Shown: positions 1-9,185, numbered from the stretch's first letter. The stretch: DNA of 22,564 nt from Verrucomicrobiota bacterium (GCA_016876055.1 VHDM01000010.1:1-22564); one strand, 5' to 3'. Translations and numbers: made by a program. Notes: generated by a model not told the origin, from the letters alone.

Positions 1-994
1 TCTCTACTTCCCCCAGCCACTTCTTTTTTGCCGCATCGGAGAGAAAACTGCCCTCAAACGAGTTCTTGGCCAGTTGCACCACCTGCCGGGCCTGGAGATC
101 GAGCGCCCGGATACACTCGGTCCAGTTCTTGAGCAGATAGCCCCCAAAATAAGGCGGGTCATCCGCATTGGCCGTGGCGCTGACCCCGGCCTCCAGCAGT
201 TTCTTAAGGGGATGCTCCTCCAGCTTTTGGTAAACGCAGAGCCTGACGTTGGAGAGCGGACAGGTGGTCAGCGGAATCCTCTTTTGGGCCAACTCTTTCA
301 CCAGAGCCGGATCCTCGACACATCGCACCCCGTGATCGATCCGCACGGCCTGAAGTTGATCCAGCGCCTCCCGGATGTACCCGGGCGGACCTTCCTCCCC
401 CGCATGCGCCACCACCTTCAGCCCAGCCTCCCGTACCTTTGCAAAGACCCGGGCAAATTTGGAGGGAGGATTTCCTTTCTCCGCAGAGTCCAACCCCACC
501 GCGCTGAAAAGTTTTTGAAACGGCTTCATCTCTTCCCAAGTTCTCAGGGCGTCTTCCTCACTCAGGTGCCGCAGGAAGCAGGGAATGAGCCGCCAGCTGA
601 TTCCATGCCTCTTTTCAGCATCCCGCAGCGCACCCACGATTCCATCCACCACCGTTTTCACGGAAACCCCGCGGGCGGTGTGGGTCTGGGGATCGAAAAA
701 CGGCTCCACGTGCCACACCCCATCCCGCCTGGCCTTGTCCAAATAGGCCGCCGTGAGGGACCGGAAATCCTCCTCGTCCCGCAACACCCCCGCCCCCTCG
801 TAGTAAAGATCGAGAAACGACTGCAGATCCTTGAACTGATACGCCCGCCGCAGCGCCTCCGCGTCCGGGAACTTCAGCTTGGCCCCGTGTTTTTTGGCCA
901 AGGCAAAAACCATCTCGGGCTCCAGCGTTCCCTCCAGATGCAGATGCAGCTCCGCCTTGGGAACCCCGGCGGCCAAACGCTCGAGCGGATTCAA
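1..994 (-). CDS. add: Adenine/adenosine deaminase (metal-dependent), 3' end beyond window
   Basis: Purine salvage enzyme of the adenosine/AMP deaminase family, cytosolic, hydrolysing the 6-amino group of adenine or adenosine. I read 331 codons in one open frame. Visible are the N-terminal metal pair HLHLEGT (His17, His19), HAGEE (His197), IDHGVR (His221) and the Asp pair in NADDPPYFGGY (Asp278, Asp279). The last motif and FLRHLSEE (141-147) resemble the bacterial 'type 2' adenine deaminases more than classical adenosine deaminases, so adenine is my preferred substrate (inference). The chosen start is a TTG that overlaps the TGA of the upstream peptidase gene as TTGA. The next in-frame ATG is codon 28 and would remove the HxH motif. 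The readable end, KKKWLGEVE, matches the family's C-terminus, so only a few residues are missing. Confidence 0.9.
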   Translation of the reverse strand, partial: MNPLERLAAGVPKAELHLHLEGTLEPEMVFALAKKHGAKLKFPDAEALRRAYQFKDLQSFLDLYYEGAGVLRDEEDFRSLTAAYLDKARRDGVWHVEPFFDPQTHTARGVSVKTVVDGIVGALRDAEKRHGISWRLIPCFLRHLSEEDALRTWEEMKPFQKLFSAVGLDSAEKGNPPSKFARVFAKVREAGLKVVAHAGEEGPPGYIREALDQLQAVRIDHGVRCVEDPALVKELAQKRIPLTTCPLSNVRLCVYQKLEEHPLKKLLEAGVSATANADDPPYFGGYLLKNWTECIRALDLQARQVVQLAKNSFEGSFLSDAAKKKWLGEVE

Positions 995-2271
995 GACTCC
1001 CCCATCGGCTTCGCCGCCGTCGTTAAACCCTCATTCGTCAATTCCGGGCCAGCCGCCGCCACACAGATCTTGCCGGGCTGAAAAATCTCCTTTGCCACGG
1101 CCTGCACCGCTTTGGCGTCCACCGCCTTGAATTTTTCCAGACTCTCCGCCGGCTCCACCACCCGGCCCCGCGTCATCAAGGCATCCCCAACCCAGAACAT
1201 CTGCTGGGTCGTACCCTCCAGCCCCAACGCAAACTGACCCATCGCATAATCCTTGGCCCGCTTCAGCTCCGCCGCTCCCGGCCCCTGCTTCGCCAACTCC
1301 CTCATCTCCTCGGCGATGATCCCCAGCGCCTTGCCGGTGTTCGCCGGCTCGAGCCCTGCCGAAATATAAAAAGCCCCGTCATCCGCCTGCAGATGTGCTC
1401 CGCTCGAAACCGAATACACCAAGCCCTCCTCCTCCCGCAGCCGTTGAAAGAGGCGCGAGCTCATCGCTTCACCCAGAATCACGCTATAAATGCGTAACGC
1501 GTGGCGCCTCGGATCCGTCCGCCCAAACGCATAGGTCCCCACCGTCAGATTCACCTGCTGCACCGGTTTCGCCACCGCCTTCACCCGCACCTCCCGGGCG
1601 GACACCCGCTTGGCCTTGGCCGGCTTGAGCGGTGCCACCTTGCCCACCCGGCCCAAGGCCTTTTTCGCCGTTTCTTTGGCCTCTTTCTCCGAAATCCCGC
1701 CCGCCACCACCAGCACCGGACGCAAGCTCTTCACTCTCCTCTTCCAGTAATCCATCAGCCCTTGCCGCGGGATTGATCCCACCGACTGCATGGTTCCGGC
1801 AATTGGCCGCCCCACCGCCTGGTTCGGCCACAGGATGGAGTTGAGCGCCTCCCCTGCCACCGCGGCCGGCTGATCCTCCATCATCCGAATCTCTTCCGTA
1901 ATGACCCCGCGTTCCCTCTCCACCTCCTCGGGCGGGAAAATCGACTCCAGCGCCATTTCCGCCAACAACGAAACCAGCTGGGATCCGTGACCCGCCGGCA
2001 CCCGGCCGTGCAGACACATCGCTTCTTCGCTGGTGTACGCGTTGAGATCGCCGCCCCGGCCTTCCACCTCCCGACTCAGCTCCTTGCAGCTTCTTTTTTT
2101 CGTTCCCTTAAAGAGAAGGTGCTCCACAAAGTGAGCCGCCCCGTGTTCGTTCTCCTGCTCCCACCGGGAACCGGCTGCGTAAAAAAGCCCCGCGGCCACC
2201 CCGGGTGCATCCGTGCCCGCCCGGAACGCCACCGGCACCCCGGCAATCGTTTCCACATGGGCGAAAGGCAT
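991..2271 (-). CDS. M16 family zinc metallopeptidase
   Basis: Peptidase of the pitrilysin/mitochondrial-processing-peptidase family, which degrades small peptides or processes proteins. The inverted zinc motif HFVEH lies at residues 47-51, and the third ligand, Glu in ITEEIRMMED, falls 76 residues after the second His, the exact family spacing. The length of 426 residues equals one two-domain M16 unit, and the second half carries the usual LRxEEGLVYSV element. No signal peptide is seen, so a cytosolic place is likely. I start at ATG 2271; a GTG directly before it (2274) is an alternative. No clear Shine-Dalgarno sequence is present. The stop overlaps the TTG start of the deaminase gene downstream. 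Substrate unknown. Confidence 0.92.
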   Translation of the reverse strand: MPFAHVETIAGVPVAFRAGTDAPGVAAGLFYAAGSRWEQENEHGAAHFVEHLLFKGTKKRSCKELSREVEGRGGDLNAYTSEEAMCLHGRVPAGHGSQLVSLLAEMALESIFPPEEVERERGVITEEIRMMEDQPAAVAGEALNSILWPNQAVGRPIAGTMQSVGSIPRQGLMDYWKRRVKSLRPVLVVAGGISEKEAKETAKKALGRVGKVAPLKPAKAKRVSAREVRVKAVAKPVQQVNLTVGTYAFGRTDPRRHALRIYSVILGEAMSSRLFQRLREEEGLVYSVSSGAHLQADDGAFYISAGLEPANTGKALGIIAEEMRELAKQGPGAAELKRAKDYAMGQFALGLEGTTQQMFWVGDALMTRGRVVEPAESLEKFKAVDAKAVQAVAKEIFQPGKICVAAAGPELTNEGLTTAAKPMGES

Positions 2272-2320
2272 CACGTGAGAATGCCTAATTTAGTTCGAAG
2301 TTTAAGCGGGAAGTTTCCCC

Positions 2321-2893
2321 TCAATCTTCCACCACGGGTGTCTTCCACCGTTTTACCAAATCGTTCCGAACGCCCAGGTGATCGAGGATCCGGGCCACCA
2401 CCGTGTCGGCCACCTGCTCCACGGTTTTTGGCTTCCCGTAAAATGAAGGCACCGCCGGAATCACCGTCGCCCCCGCTTCCAGCAGTGTCACCACGTTCCG
2501 TGCCTGCAGCAGATTCCACGGCGTCTCCCGGGGCACCAAGATCAGCTTCCTCCGCTCCTTGAGAAAAACATCGGCCGCCCGCGTGATCGTGCTGTCACTG
2601 TACCCGTGCGCGATCCGGCCGAGCGTCCCCATCGAGCACGGCACAATCACCATCGCCTGAAACGAGGCCGACCCGCTTACAAACGGAACTTCCATGGTCT
2701 TGTCGCCATGCACCTTGAATTTTTTCGGAATCGTCAGACCCTTCGCCCCCAACTCCGCCGCCGCCACCTGCTTGGCATAGGCACTCAGCGCCACGTGGCA
2801 CTCCTCCACCTCCTTGGCTTGGGCCAACTCCGCCAACAAACGCTGGGCATAGATCGACCCGCTCGCCCCCGTCACCGCCACGACCAGTTTCAT
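2321..2893 (-). CDS. ubiX: UbiX-type flavin prenyltransferase
   Basis: Makes prenylated FMN from FMN and dimethylallyl phosphate, the cofactor of UbiD-type decarboxylases. The 190 residues match the family length. Visible are the N-terminal flavin-binding TGASGS (8-13), PCSMGTLGRIAHG (85-97), the stretch ITRAADVFLKERR (103-115) and LVPRETP (119-125). The ATG overlaps the ubiD stop as ATGA (2890-2893), so the two are almost surely translated together. An in-frame ATG exists further upstream but would extend into ubiD and add 22 residues with no family similarity. Confidence 0.95.
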   Translation of the reverse strand: MKLVVAVTGASGSIYAQRLLAELAQAKEVEECHVALSAYAKQVAAAELGAKGLTIPKKFKVHGDKTMEVPFVSGSASFQAMVIVPCSMGTLGRIAHGYSDSTITRAADVFLKERRKLILVPRETPWNLLQARNVVTLLEAGATVIPAVPSFYGKPKTVEQVADTVVARILDHLGVRNDLVKRWKTPVVED

Positions 2894-4371
2894 CGGCCTC
2901 CTTTCGCCCGGGCCATCAGCTCCCGCGCCCGCGCCGCCGCCTCGGGCGTGGTCCGACACTCTTCCGGCCAGCCGCGGGCGTATCCCTCTCCCAATAATTT
3001 TCGGGTGGCATCAATCCCCATGTGGCTCCCCACATTCGGCACGCTCGGGGCATGGTCCAGACTGTCACAAGGACTCTTGATAAAAATGGTGTCACGCTCC
3101 GGATCCACGTTCGCTCCAAGGTAAAAAAGCACCTCGCTCGTGTCGTGCACGTTCACGTGCTCGTCCACGGCCACGATCACTTTCGTGAACATCATCTGCC
3201 CGGCTCCCCACAGGCCGTGCATCAACTTAAAGGCCTGGTACGGGTACTGTTTTTTCAGGCTCACGAAGGCCAAATTATGGAAGACGCCCTCGGCCGGCAG
3301 GGCCAGATCCACCAACTCGGGAAAGTTCATCTTCAACACCGGCATCAGAATCCGCACGCTGGCTGAGCCCAGCCAAAAATCCTCCATCGGGGGTTTGCCC
3401 ACCACCGTGGCCGGATAAATCGCGTCTTTCCGATGGGTGATCGCCGTGATCCGGAACCGCGGATACTTGTCCACCGGGGTGTAGAAGCCGGTGTGGTCGC
3501 CAAACGGTCCCTCATCCACCGGCTCCCCTTGGGGATCGACCGTCCCCTCGATGACAAAGTCGGCATCCGCCGGCACCCGGATTGGTTGGCTCACCGCCGG
3601 CACGAAGGCCACCGACTTCTTTCGCACAAAGCCCGCAAACATGTATTCGTCGATCCCATCAGGCAGCGGGGCCGTCGCCGCAAAGGCGTTGGCCGGATCT
3701 CCCCCTAACGCCACCGCCACCGGCATCGGTTGGCCCATCTCCCGGTATTTCTTCCCGTGCCGCGCCCCCACCTTGTGCAACTGCCAGTGGAGCGCCGCCT
3801 CCCACGAACCCAACACCTGCATCCGATACATGCCCACGTTTCTCTCCTTCGTCTCCGGATCCTCCGTGATTACCTGGGGTAGCGTGAGAAACGGCCCGCC
3901 GTCTTTCGGCCAGGTTTTTAACACAGGAATCTCTCCCAATCCCTTGCCTCCCTCATTCACCCGGTGCACCACTTCCTGGCACGATCCGCTTCGGGTGGAA
4001 ACCGGCCGAGCATGCCGAAGTTCCAGCCCCCGCTTCAAAAGATCCCACGCCTGAGCCAACCCCGCCGGCGGCTTCGCCTTCACCAACGCCCCCACCTCCT
4101 CGCCAATTTCCTCCACCGTCTCCCGCCCCAAAGCCATCGCCATACGCTTCGCCGAGCCGTACCCGTTGATCAAAACAGGAAATCCATACTCCTGGCCGTC
4201 CGGCCCCACCGGTTTTTCAAACAGCAGGGCCTTGCCGCCGCCCGCACTTTTCGACTCCTGATCCGCCGCCGCCGCAATCTCCAGATTCGTCCGCGCCGGC
4301 TCCCGGATCCGGAGAAGCTCTCCGGCCCGGTCCAGTTGCTCCACCCATCCGCGCGTCGATTCATAAGCCAT
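2890..4371 (-). CDS. ubiD: UbiD family prenyl-FMN-dependent decarboxylase
   Basis: Non-oxidative decarboxylase using the cofactor made by the adjacent ubiX product. At 493 residues it is close in length to ubiquinone-type UbiD. Visible are MYRMQ (181-185, with the conserved active-site Arg183), VIEGTVDP (273-280) and EGPFGDHTGFYTP (287-299), whose two acidic elements form the catalytic Glu region of the family. The likely role is decarboxylation of a 4-hydroxybenzoate-like or naphthoate-like quinone precursor, but the substrate cannot be read from sequence: the family also contains aromatic-acid decarboxylases. The start ATG at 4371 has no evident Shine-Dalgarno sequence. A 49-base gap separates it from waaA upstream and contains only a short TTCCC/GGGAA inverted repeat. 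Confidence 0.92.
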   Translation of the reverse strand: MAYESTRGWVEQLDRAGELLRIREPARTNLEIAAAADQESKSAGGGKALLFEKPVGPDGQEYGFPVLINGYGSAKRMAMALGRETVEEIGEEVGALVKAKPPAGLAQAWDLLKRGLELRHARPVSTRSGSCQEVVHRVNEGGKGLGEIPVLKTWPKDGGPFLTLPQVITEDPETKERNVGMYRMQVLGSWEAALHWQLHKVGARHGKKYREMGQPMPVAVALGGDPANAFAATAPLPDGIDEYMFAGFVRKKSVAFVPAVSQPIRVPADADFVIEGTVDPQGEPVDEGPFGDHTGFYTPVDKYPRFRITAITHRKDAIYPATVVGKPPMEDFWLGSASVRILMPVLKMNFPELVDLALPAEGVFHNLAFVSLKKQYPYQAFKLMHGLWGAGQMMFTKVIVAVDEHVNVHDTSEVLFYLGANVDPERDTIFIKSPCDSLDHAPSVPNVGSHMGIDATRKLLGEGYARGWPEECRTTPEAAARARELMARAKGGR

Positions 4372-4420
4372 GGGATTGAAAATTCTGCCCGGTTTCCCGC
4401 AGGGAACAAGGGGTGGAAAC

Positions 4421-5746
4421 CTACCGGCGGTTGGCCAACAACCTCAGGATGGATTCAACGTGCCGAGCCCCCGCCCCAAGGTGTTTCCGAAAACAAGCCT
4501 GGGCGCGCCGCCCCAGCTCCTCCCTCTCGGCGGTCGAGGTCAAGAGACGGTCCAAATCCGCCTCCAGTCCCGCGGGATCCGGGCTGATCACCATGGCCTC
4601 GTCCTGCAGGAACTCCCGCCGCAAGGACTGAAAGTTTTCCATGTGCGGTCCCGCCACGATCGCCCGCCCGTGGCGGGCCGCCTCGAGAAAGTTCTGTCCA
4701 CCCGTTCCGGTGAGCGTCTTGCCGATAAAAACCAGCTCGCAAGCCGGATAGAGATCGCGCAGCTCGCCGGTCGAATCCACCAACAAAATGTCCGGATCTG
4801 AACCTTTCCCTTCCTCCAGCCGGGAACGAAGACCAACCTTCAGGCCACGGGAGGAACATTGCTGGAGAATTTCGCCTTTTCGCTCCACGTGCCGGGGCAC
4901 CAGCATCAACCGCAGTTTGGGATGTTTCGGTTTCAGTTTCCGCAGCAGGTCGGCCAAAACCTGCTCCTCGCCCGGATGAGTACTTCCCCCCAACAAAACC
5001 ACCTGGCCCTGATTCCAACCCGCCCAAGTCCGAAGTTCTCCGCCCTTTCCCGGATTGTCGGAGACCAGATCGGCCACGTCATACTTCATGCTCCCCATCA
5101 AATGCAGACGCTGTTCGGGAAACCCGGCGATGGCAAAACGCCCCAAATCCTCCTGGCTTTGGACCCCGATCCAGTCGAAGGCCTGCAGAACGGGGCGGAC
5201 AAAAGTGCGGGCGGCGCGGAACAATCGCCGGTTGCGCCGGGAGAGACGTGAGTTTACCAGACAGACCGGAATTCCCATCTTCTTGGCCCGCCACAGCATG
5301 TTGGGCCAGATTTCATTCTCCACGAGGATGAGGGCTTGGGGATTCACCCGCCGGAACGCCCGCATCATGGAGTAGTAAAAATCCGTGGGGACATACACCA
5401 CGGAGGTCTTGTCATCCAAAAGCGGGCCCGCCATCCGCCGGCCGGTCGGCGTGCCCACCGTGAGAAACACCCGTAGTTGGGGCCGGAGACGACGCAGTTC
5501 CCGCACCAGCACCCGGGCCAACAAGACTTCTCCCACGCTAACCGCATGAATCCAGACGGGCCGGTCCGGTTGCTGCAGCCACTCCTTCACCTCCCTTGGG
5601 TAATGACCCAAACGCTCTCCCAACCTTTCCCAGAAGGGCTGCCGCCTCCAAATCAGATAGGTGAAATAGGGCCACGTCAGCGCAAAGCCCGCCGTAAAAA
5701 GCAGGTTGTAGCCGATTTTCAGCAGCGGCTCGGGAAACTGGGTCAT
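4421..5746 (-). CDS. waaA: 3-deoxy-D-manno-octulosonic acid (Kdo) transferase
   Basis: Glycosyltransferase family 30 enzyme that transfers Kdo from CMP-Kdo to lipid A precursors on the inner face of the cytoplasmic membrane; it marks an LPS-making Gram-negative cell. The 441 residues include an N-terminal membrane anchor (about 10-32), the catalytic-base motif WIHAVSVGEV (Glu73), VENEIWPN (in the acceptor half), NSRLSRR, and in the C-terminal CMP-Kdo-binding half STHPGEE and TGTGGQNFLE. The ATG overlaps the stop of the upstream recombinase gene as ATGA (5743-5746). Length and motif order are normal. Confidence 0.95.
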   Translation of the reverse strand: MTQFPEPLLKIGYNLLFTAGFALTWPYFTYLIWRRQPFWERLGERLGHYPREVKEWLQQPDRPVWIHAVSVGEVLLARVLVRELRRLRPQLRVFLTVGTPTGRRMAGPLLDDKTSVVYVPTDFYYSMMRAFRRVNPQALILVENEIWPNMLWRAKKMGIPVCLVNSRLSRRNRRLFRAARTFVRPVLQAFDWIGVQSQEDLGRFAIAGFPEQRLHLMGSMKYDVADLVSDNPGKGGELRTWAGWNQGQVVLLGGSTHPGEEQVLADLLRKLKPKHPKLRLMLVPRHVERKGEILQQCSSRGLKVGLRSRLEEGKGSDPDILLVDSTGELRDLYPACELVFIGKTLTGTGGQNFLEAARHGRAIVAGPHMENFQSLRREFLQDEAMVISPDPAGLEADLDRLLTSTAEREELGRRAQACFRKHLGAGARHVESILRLLANRR

Positions 5747-6684
5747 GCGCGGGGATGGGCTTTCACGTAGGCGCCGCGCAGACGTTCCGGAGTCACCCGA
5801 GTGTAAATTTCCGTGCTGGTGAGCCGGGCATGGCCCAGCAACTCCTGCACCGCCCGCAAATCGGCGCCGCGGCCCAAAAGGTGGGTGGCAAAACTGTGGC
5901 GCAACTTGTGGGGAGTGAGGCTCGCGTCCAGCCCCGCCTCCGCCAAATACTCCTTCAGGTTTCGCTGAAACACCCGGGGGCTCAGCCGCTCCCCGCGGGG
6001 GCCGAGAAAGGCCGGCCCATGCTCTTTCCGCAAACCTCCCGGAAGTTTCTCCTCGTAGCGCTGCACAGCGGTTCGCACCGCCTCGCCCATGACCACCAAG
6101 CGTTCTTTTCCACCCTTGCCCTTCACCTTGAGGGTCCGGCGGCCTTCCTCGTGAAAAGATTTCCGCGCCAAACCCAGAGCTTCACCGAGTCGCAGGCCGG
6201 TTCCATACAGAAGCTCCAGAAGGGCCGCGTCCCGCCAGCGGGCCCAAGCCGGTTCTTTTCTTCCCGCCGGCCGGCCCGGCCTTTTCTCCAAAAGCCGCAG
6301 CGGCGCACCCAAAAGCTGATCCATCTGCTCCTCGCTGAGGAATCGGGGCAGGGATCTCCGCGGACGCGGCAGCCGCAACCCCATGGCCGGGTTGTCTGGG
6401 CGGTCGCCCCGCGACTGCATCCACTTAAAAAAAGTCCGCAGCGCCGAGAAACGAAGCCGCACGGAGGCCGGCTGGTGCCGACCCCGCCCCGCCAACCCAT
6501 GGAGGTAAGTGCGGCAGTCGGACTCCTGCATCTCCGCCCATGGCCGGGCCCGGTCTTTCTGGAATTCGGTCAAAACCTGCTCGTAGTTGCGCACGGTGTT
6601 GCCGGACAGTCCCCGCTCCTCCCCCAGATGACGGAGAAAGGCGACCGCGAGCGGATCCGCGGCCGATGGGGCCGGGGTTTTCAG
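5743..6684 (-). CDS. xerC: Xer-type tyrosine site-specific recombinase (XerC-like), probable CTG start
   Basis: Tyrosine recombinase that resolves chromosome dimers at dif. With the start chosen here the protein has 313 residues: N-terminal SAM-like core-binding domain (about 15-100), then the catalytic domain with Arg165 (GTGLRLGE), Lys190 (VKGKGGKER), His259 and Arg262 (TPHKLRHSF), His285 (LLGHA) and the nucleophile Tyr294 (STEIYT), ending in HPRA as many XerC/XerD do. RAVQELLGHA is more XerC-like than XerD-like, but the distinction is uncertain. The first canonical start in frame is GTG 6594, but residues homologous to the Xer N-terminus (FLRHL, ERGLSGNT) are encoded upstream of it. There is no ATG, GTG or TTG between it and the upstream in-frame stop. 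CTG 6684 overlaps the topB stop as CTGA and gives the normal N-terminus. Confidence 0.88.
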   Translation of the reverse strand: MKTPAPSAADPLAVAFLRHLGEERGLSGNTVRNYEQVLTEFQKDRARPWAEMQESDCRTYLHGLAGRGRHQPASVRLRFSALRTFFKWMQSRGDRPDNPAMGLRLPRPRRSLPRFLSEEQMDQLLGAPLRLLEKRPGRPAGRKEPAWARWRDAALLELLYGTGLRLGEALGLARKSFHEEGRRTLKVKGKGGKERLVVMGEAVRTAVQRYEEKLPGGLRKEHGPAFLGPRGERLSPRVFQRNLKEYLAEAGLDASLTPHKLRHSFATHLLGRGADLRAVQELLGHARLTSTEIYTRVTPERLRGAYVKAHPRA

Positions 6685-9182
6685 GCGGCCGCGGCAGCCC
6701 GGGCTTTGGCGGTCTTCGCCGACTTGGGCTTCCGCGGTTCGCGCGGCGGAAAATCAAACGAGACCTTGCTGTCCTTCCAAACCAGGAAGGCGGAAAAGGG
6801 TCGCCGCGTTTTCATGGAAACAAATTTTTCCAGGAGACCCGTCTTGCCGTCCTTGAGCAGGGCCTGCAGCTCGGCCTCGGTGATGTCCCGACTGAGGATT
6901 TTCTTGGAGACTTTAAAGGTGCAGGTCGCTGGCTTGGCCACGCTGTGTTCGCAGACATAACGGAGCAGGCTGGAGAACATATTTCCGCCGCAGGCGAGGC
7001 ATTTGCCCAAGGGTTGCTGCCCGGTGAAGTCCAGCGTCCCTTCCTCTTCGCCCACCACCAATTCAATTTTCCTGCCCTCTCCCAGCTTGAGCCCCGCCGA
7101 GAAAGGCCGGCCCAAGCGACTGCGGAACCCTTCTACCAGGCCCAAGGTTCCTTTTTGGAGCAGCTCCAGAAACTCCGCAGCTTCGATGCGGCGACCCGCC
7201 AAAACCTTTCTCACGGAGTATTTTCCATCCAGGGTTCGATACTCCCGCAACGTCTCCTCAAACGCCTGCCCCGTCTCCGGATCCTTGAAGTCCAGTTTTC
7301 GGAGCACGTGGTCCTTGTCCTGGAAGGCCCGGATCTTTTCCACGATATCTTTGGTGACGTTTTGAATCTCCCGCATGAAGTCCTGCCGCTTCAACTTGCC
7401 GTGCTCCATCTCCTTCAGCTTGTGCTCCCACTCCCCCGTCAGCTCCGGGGAGTGCAGAATTTCAATCCCCAGCGCGTCCAGAGTTTCAAACAGCCCGAAC
7501 GCCTTGGCGGTCGGCACCAGTTCCCTTCCCATTCGTCGGATATACTCCTCGGAAATCAACGTCTCGATCGTGGCGGCCCGGGTTGCCGGGGTTCCCAGGC
7601 CTCTTTCTCCCATCGCTTCCCGCAAAGTCTCGTCATCGATCAATTTTCCCGCCCCTTCCATCGCGCTGAGGAGCGTGGCTTCCGAAAACCTCGCCGGAGG
7701 CTTGGTCTGCAAACCGTCCACCACCACCGCCACCGCTTTGACCTTTTCCCCGTCCGTCACGGGCACCAGCAACTTACCCTCGTCGGAGCCACCCTCCTCG
7801 ATTCCTTCCTTGCCGTAAACGGCGAGCCAGCCGGCCTCCTTGAGAATTTTTCCATCCGTGCGGAAGGTGTGCATTTTCACCCGCGTGATCCGGGTGGTCA
7901 CCTCGTAGATCGCTTCGGGATAAAACACGGCGATAAAGCGGCGGACAATCGCCGCATACACCTTCAACTCGATCTCATCCAGTTTGGCCAAATCGGGCAC
8001 CTGCAGGGTCGGGATGATCGCAAAGTGGTCGCTGACCTTGGCCCCGTTGAACACCCGCTTGGTCGGCTTCAGCCAGCCCTCTTTGAGTACGGTCTTGGAG
8101 AATTCACCAAACTCCGTCCCCTCGAGATTCTTCAGCGTGTTTTTGACGGTGGGCAGATAGTCGTCCGGTAGATAACGCGAGTCGGTTCGCGGATAAGTGA
8201 TCGCCTTGTGCCGCTCGTAAAGGGCCTGGGCGATCTGCAGCGTCCGACGGGCGGAAAGACCAAAGCGGCTGTTCCCGTCCCGCTGTAAGCTGGTCAGATC
8301 ATACAGCAGCGGCGAAAGCTGGCGGGCCGGCTTTTTCTCATCGTGCACTTCCCCGGTCTGACCCCGGCACTCATCAGCAATCGCTTCAGCTTTCTTCTTT
8401 TCCCAGAGACGCTCCGGTTTTTGATCCGCTCCGCGCTCCGAAGCTTTCTGATCAGCCAAGTCCTCGTCAAACCAACGCGCCTCGTACTCCCCAGCCTTGG
8501 CCCCAAAGGTGGCGTGAATTTCCCAGAAATCTTTCGGCACAAAGGCCCGGATCTGTTTTTCGCGATCGACCAAGATACTGAGCGTGGGCGTCTGCACCCG
8601 GCCGGCCGTCGTCAGGAAGAATCCTCCGCCTTTGGAGTTCAGCGCCGTCAGCGCCCGGGTGGTGTTGATCCCCACCAGCCAGTCGCTTTCGGAACGGGAC
8701 TTCGCCGCCTCCAGCAGCGGCATCATCTCCTCCTCTTTCCGCAGATGGGCAAATCCGTCTTGGATCGACTCCTTGGTCATCGACTGCAGCCAAAGCCGTT
8801 GCACCGGCTTTTTGCACTCCGCCGCTTCCATCACGTAGCGGAAAATCAGCTCCCCTTCCCGGCCGGCGTCGCAGGCATTGATCACCCCCGTGACGTCCTT
8901 CCGCTTCAGCAGTTTTTTCAGCAGGTTGAAGCGGGGCTCGGTCTTTTCGATGATCTTCAGCTGAAAATGCTCCGGGATCAGCGGGAGACTCTCAAAACTC
9001 CACTTCCCTTTCCCCTTCCCGTACTCGCTTGGTTTGCACAACTCGACCAAATGGCCGACGGCAGAACTGAGGACGTACTGGTCGGACTCCCAGTGCTCCC
9101 CTTCCTTCTTAAAGCCCGCCAGCGCTTTGGCCAGGTCGTTGGCCACGCTCGGCTTCTCCGCAATAATCAGTTTTTTTGCCAT
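6681..9182 (-). CDS. topB: DNA topoisomerase III (type IA)
   Basis: ATP-independent type IA topoisomerase that nicks and passes single DNA strands through a 5'-phosphotyrosine link. The 833 residues start with the Toprim Glu motif LIIAEKPSVA (5-14), which is of TopB type rather than the VESPAKA of TopA. Next come the Toprim acidic motif CDAGREGEL (104-112) and the active-site Tyr330 in ITYPRTDSRYLP. The C-terminal third holds two topoisomerase C-terminal repeats (both with RPFSA), separated by a cysteine cluster (Cys728, 731, 744, 754) that looks like a degenerate zinc ribbon, and a Lys/Ala-rich basic tail. It begins three bases after the dprA stop and ends in overlap with the Xer gene. It occupies the place next to dprA that TopA often holds. 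Confidence 0.93.
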   Translation of the reverse strand: MAKKLIIAEKPSVANDLAKALAGFKKEGEHWESDQYVLSSAVGHLVELCKPSEYGKGKGKWSFESLPLIPEHFQLKIIEKTEPRFNLLKKLLKRKDVTGVINACDAGREGELIFRYVMEAAECKKPVQRLWLQSMTKESIQDGFAHLRKEEEMMPLLEAAKSRSESDWLVGINTTRALTALNSKGGGFFLTTAGRVQTPTLSILVDREKQIRAFVPKDFWEIHATFGAKAGEYEARWFDEDLADQKASERGADQKPERLWEKKKAEAIADECRGQTGEVHDEKKPARQLSPLLYDLTSLQRDGNSRFGLSARRTLQIAQALYERHKAITYPRTDSRYLPDDYLPTVKNTLKNLEGTEFGEFSKTVLKEGWLKPTKRVFNGAKVSDHFAIIPTLQVPDLAKLDEIELKVYAAIVRRFIAVFYPEAIYEVTTRITRVKMHTFRTDGKILKEAGWLAVYGKEGIEEGGSDEGKLLVPVTDGEKVKAVAVVVDGLQTKPPARFSEATLLSAMEGAGKLIDDETLREAMGERGLGTPATRAATIETLISEEYIRRMGRELVPTAKAFGLFETLDALGIEILHSPELTGEWEHKLKEMEHGKLKRQDFMREIQNVTKDIVEKIRAFQDKDHVLRKLDFKDPETGQAFEETLREYRTLDGKYSVRKVLAGRRIEAAEFLELLQKGTLGLVEGFRSRLGRPFSAGLKLGEGRKIELVVGEEEGTLDFTGQQPLGKCLACGGNMFSSLLRYVCEHSVAKPATCTFKVSKKILSRDITEAELQALLKDGKTGLLEKFVSMKTRRPFSAFLVWKDSKVSFDFPPREPRKPKSAKTAKARAAAAA

Positions 9183-9185
9183 TGA

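Noticed and set aside
74..1081. Plus-strand open frame (335 codons) at the left edge
   Set aside because: The minus strand encodes the deaminase with all metal ligands over the same bases; the plus-strand frame has no family features.
6540..8171. Plus-strand open frame (543 codons) opposite topB and xer
   Set aside because: No recognisable motif, no Shine-Dalgarno sequence, and it lies entirely against two genes with intact catalytic residues.
8846..8872. Toprim motif of topB reads D-A-G instead of D-x-D
   Set aside because: The same DAGREGEL form occurs in other bacterial topoisomerase III proteins such as that of Bacillus, so it is not a sign of inactivation.
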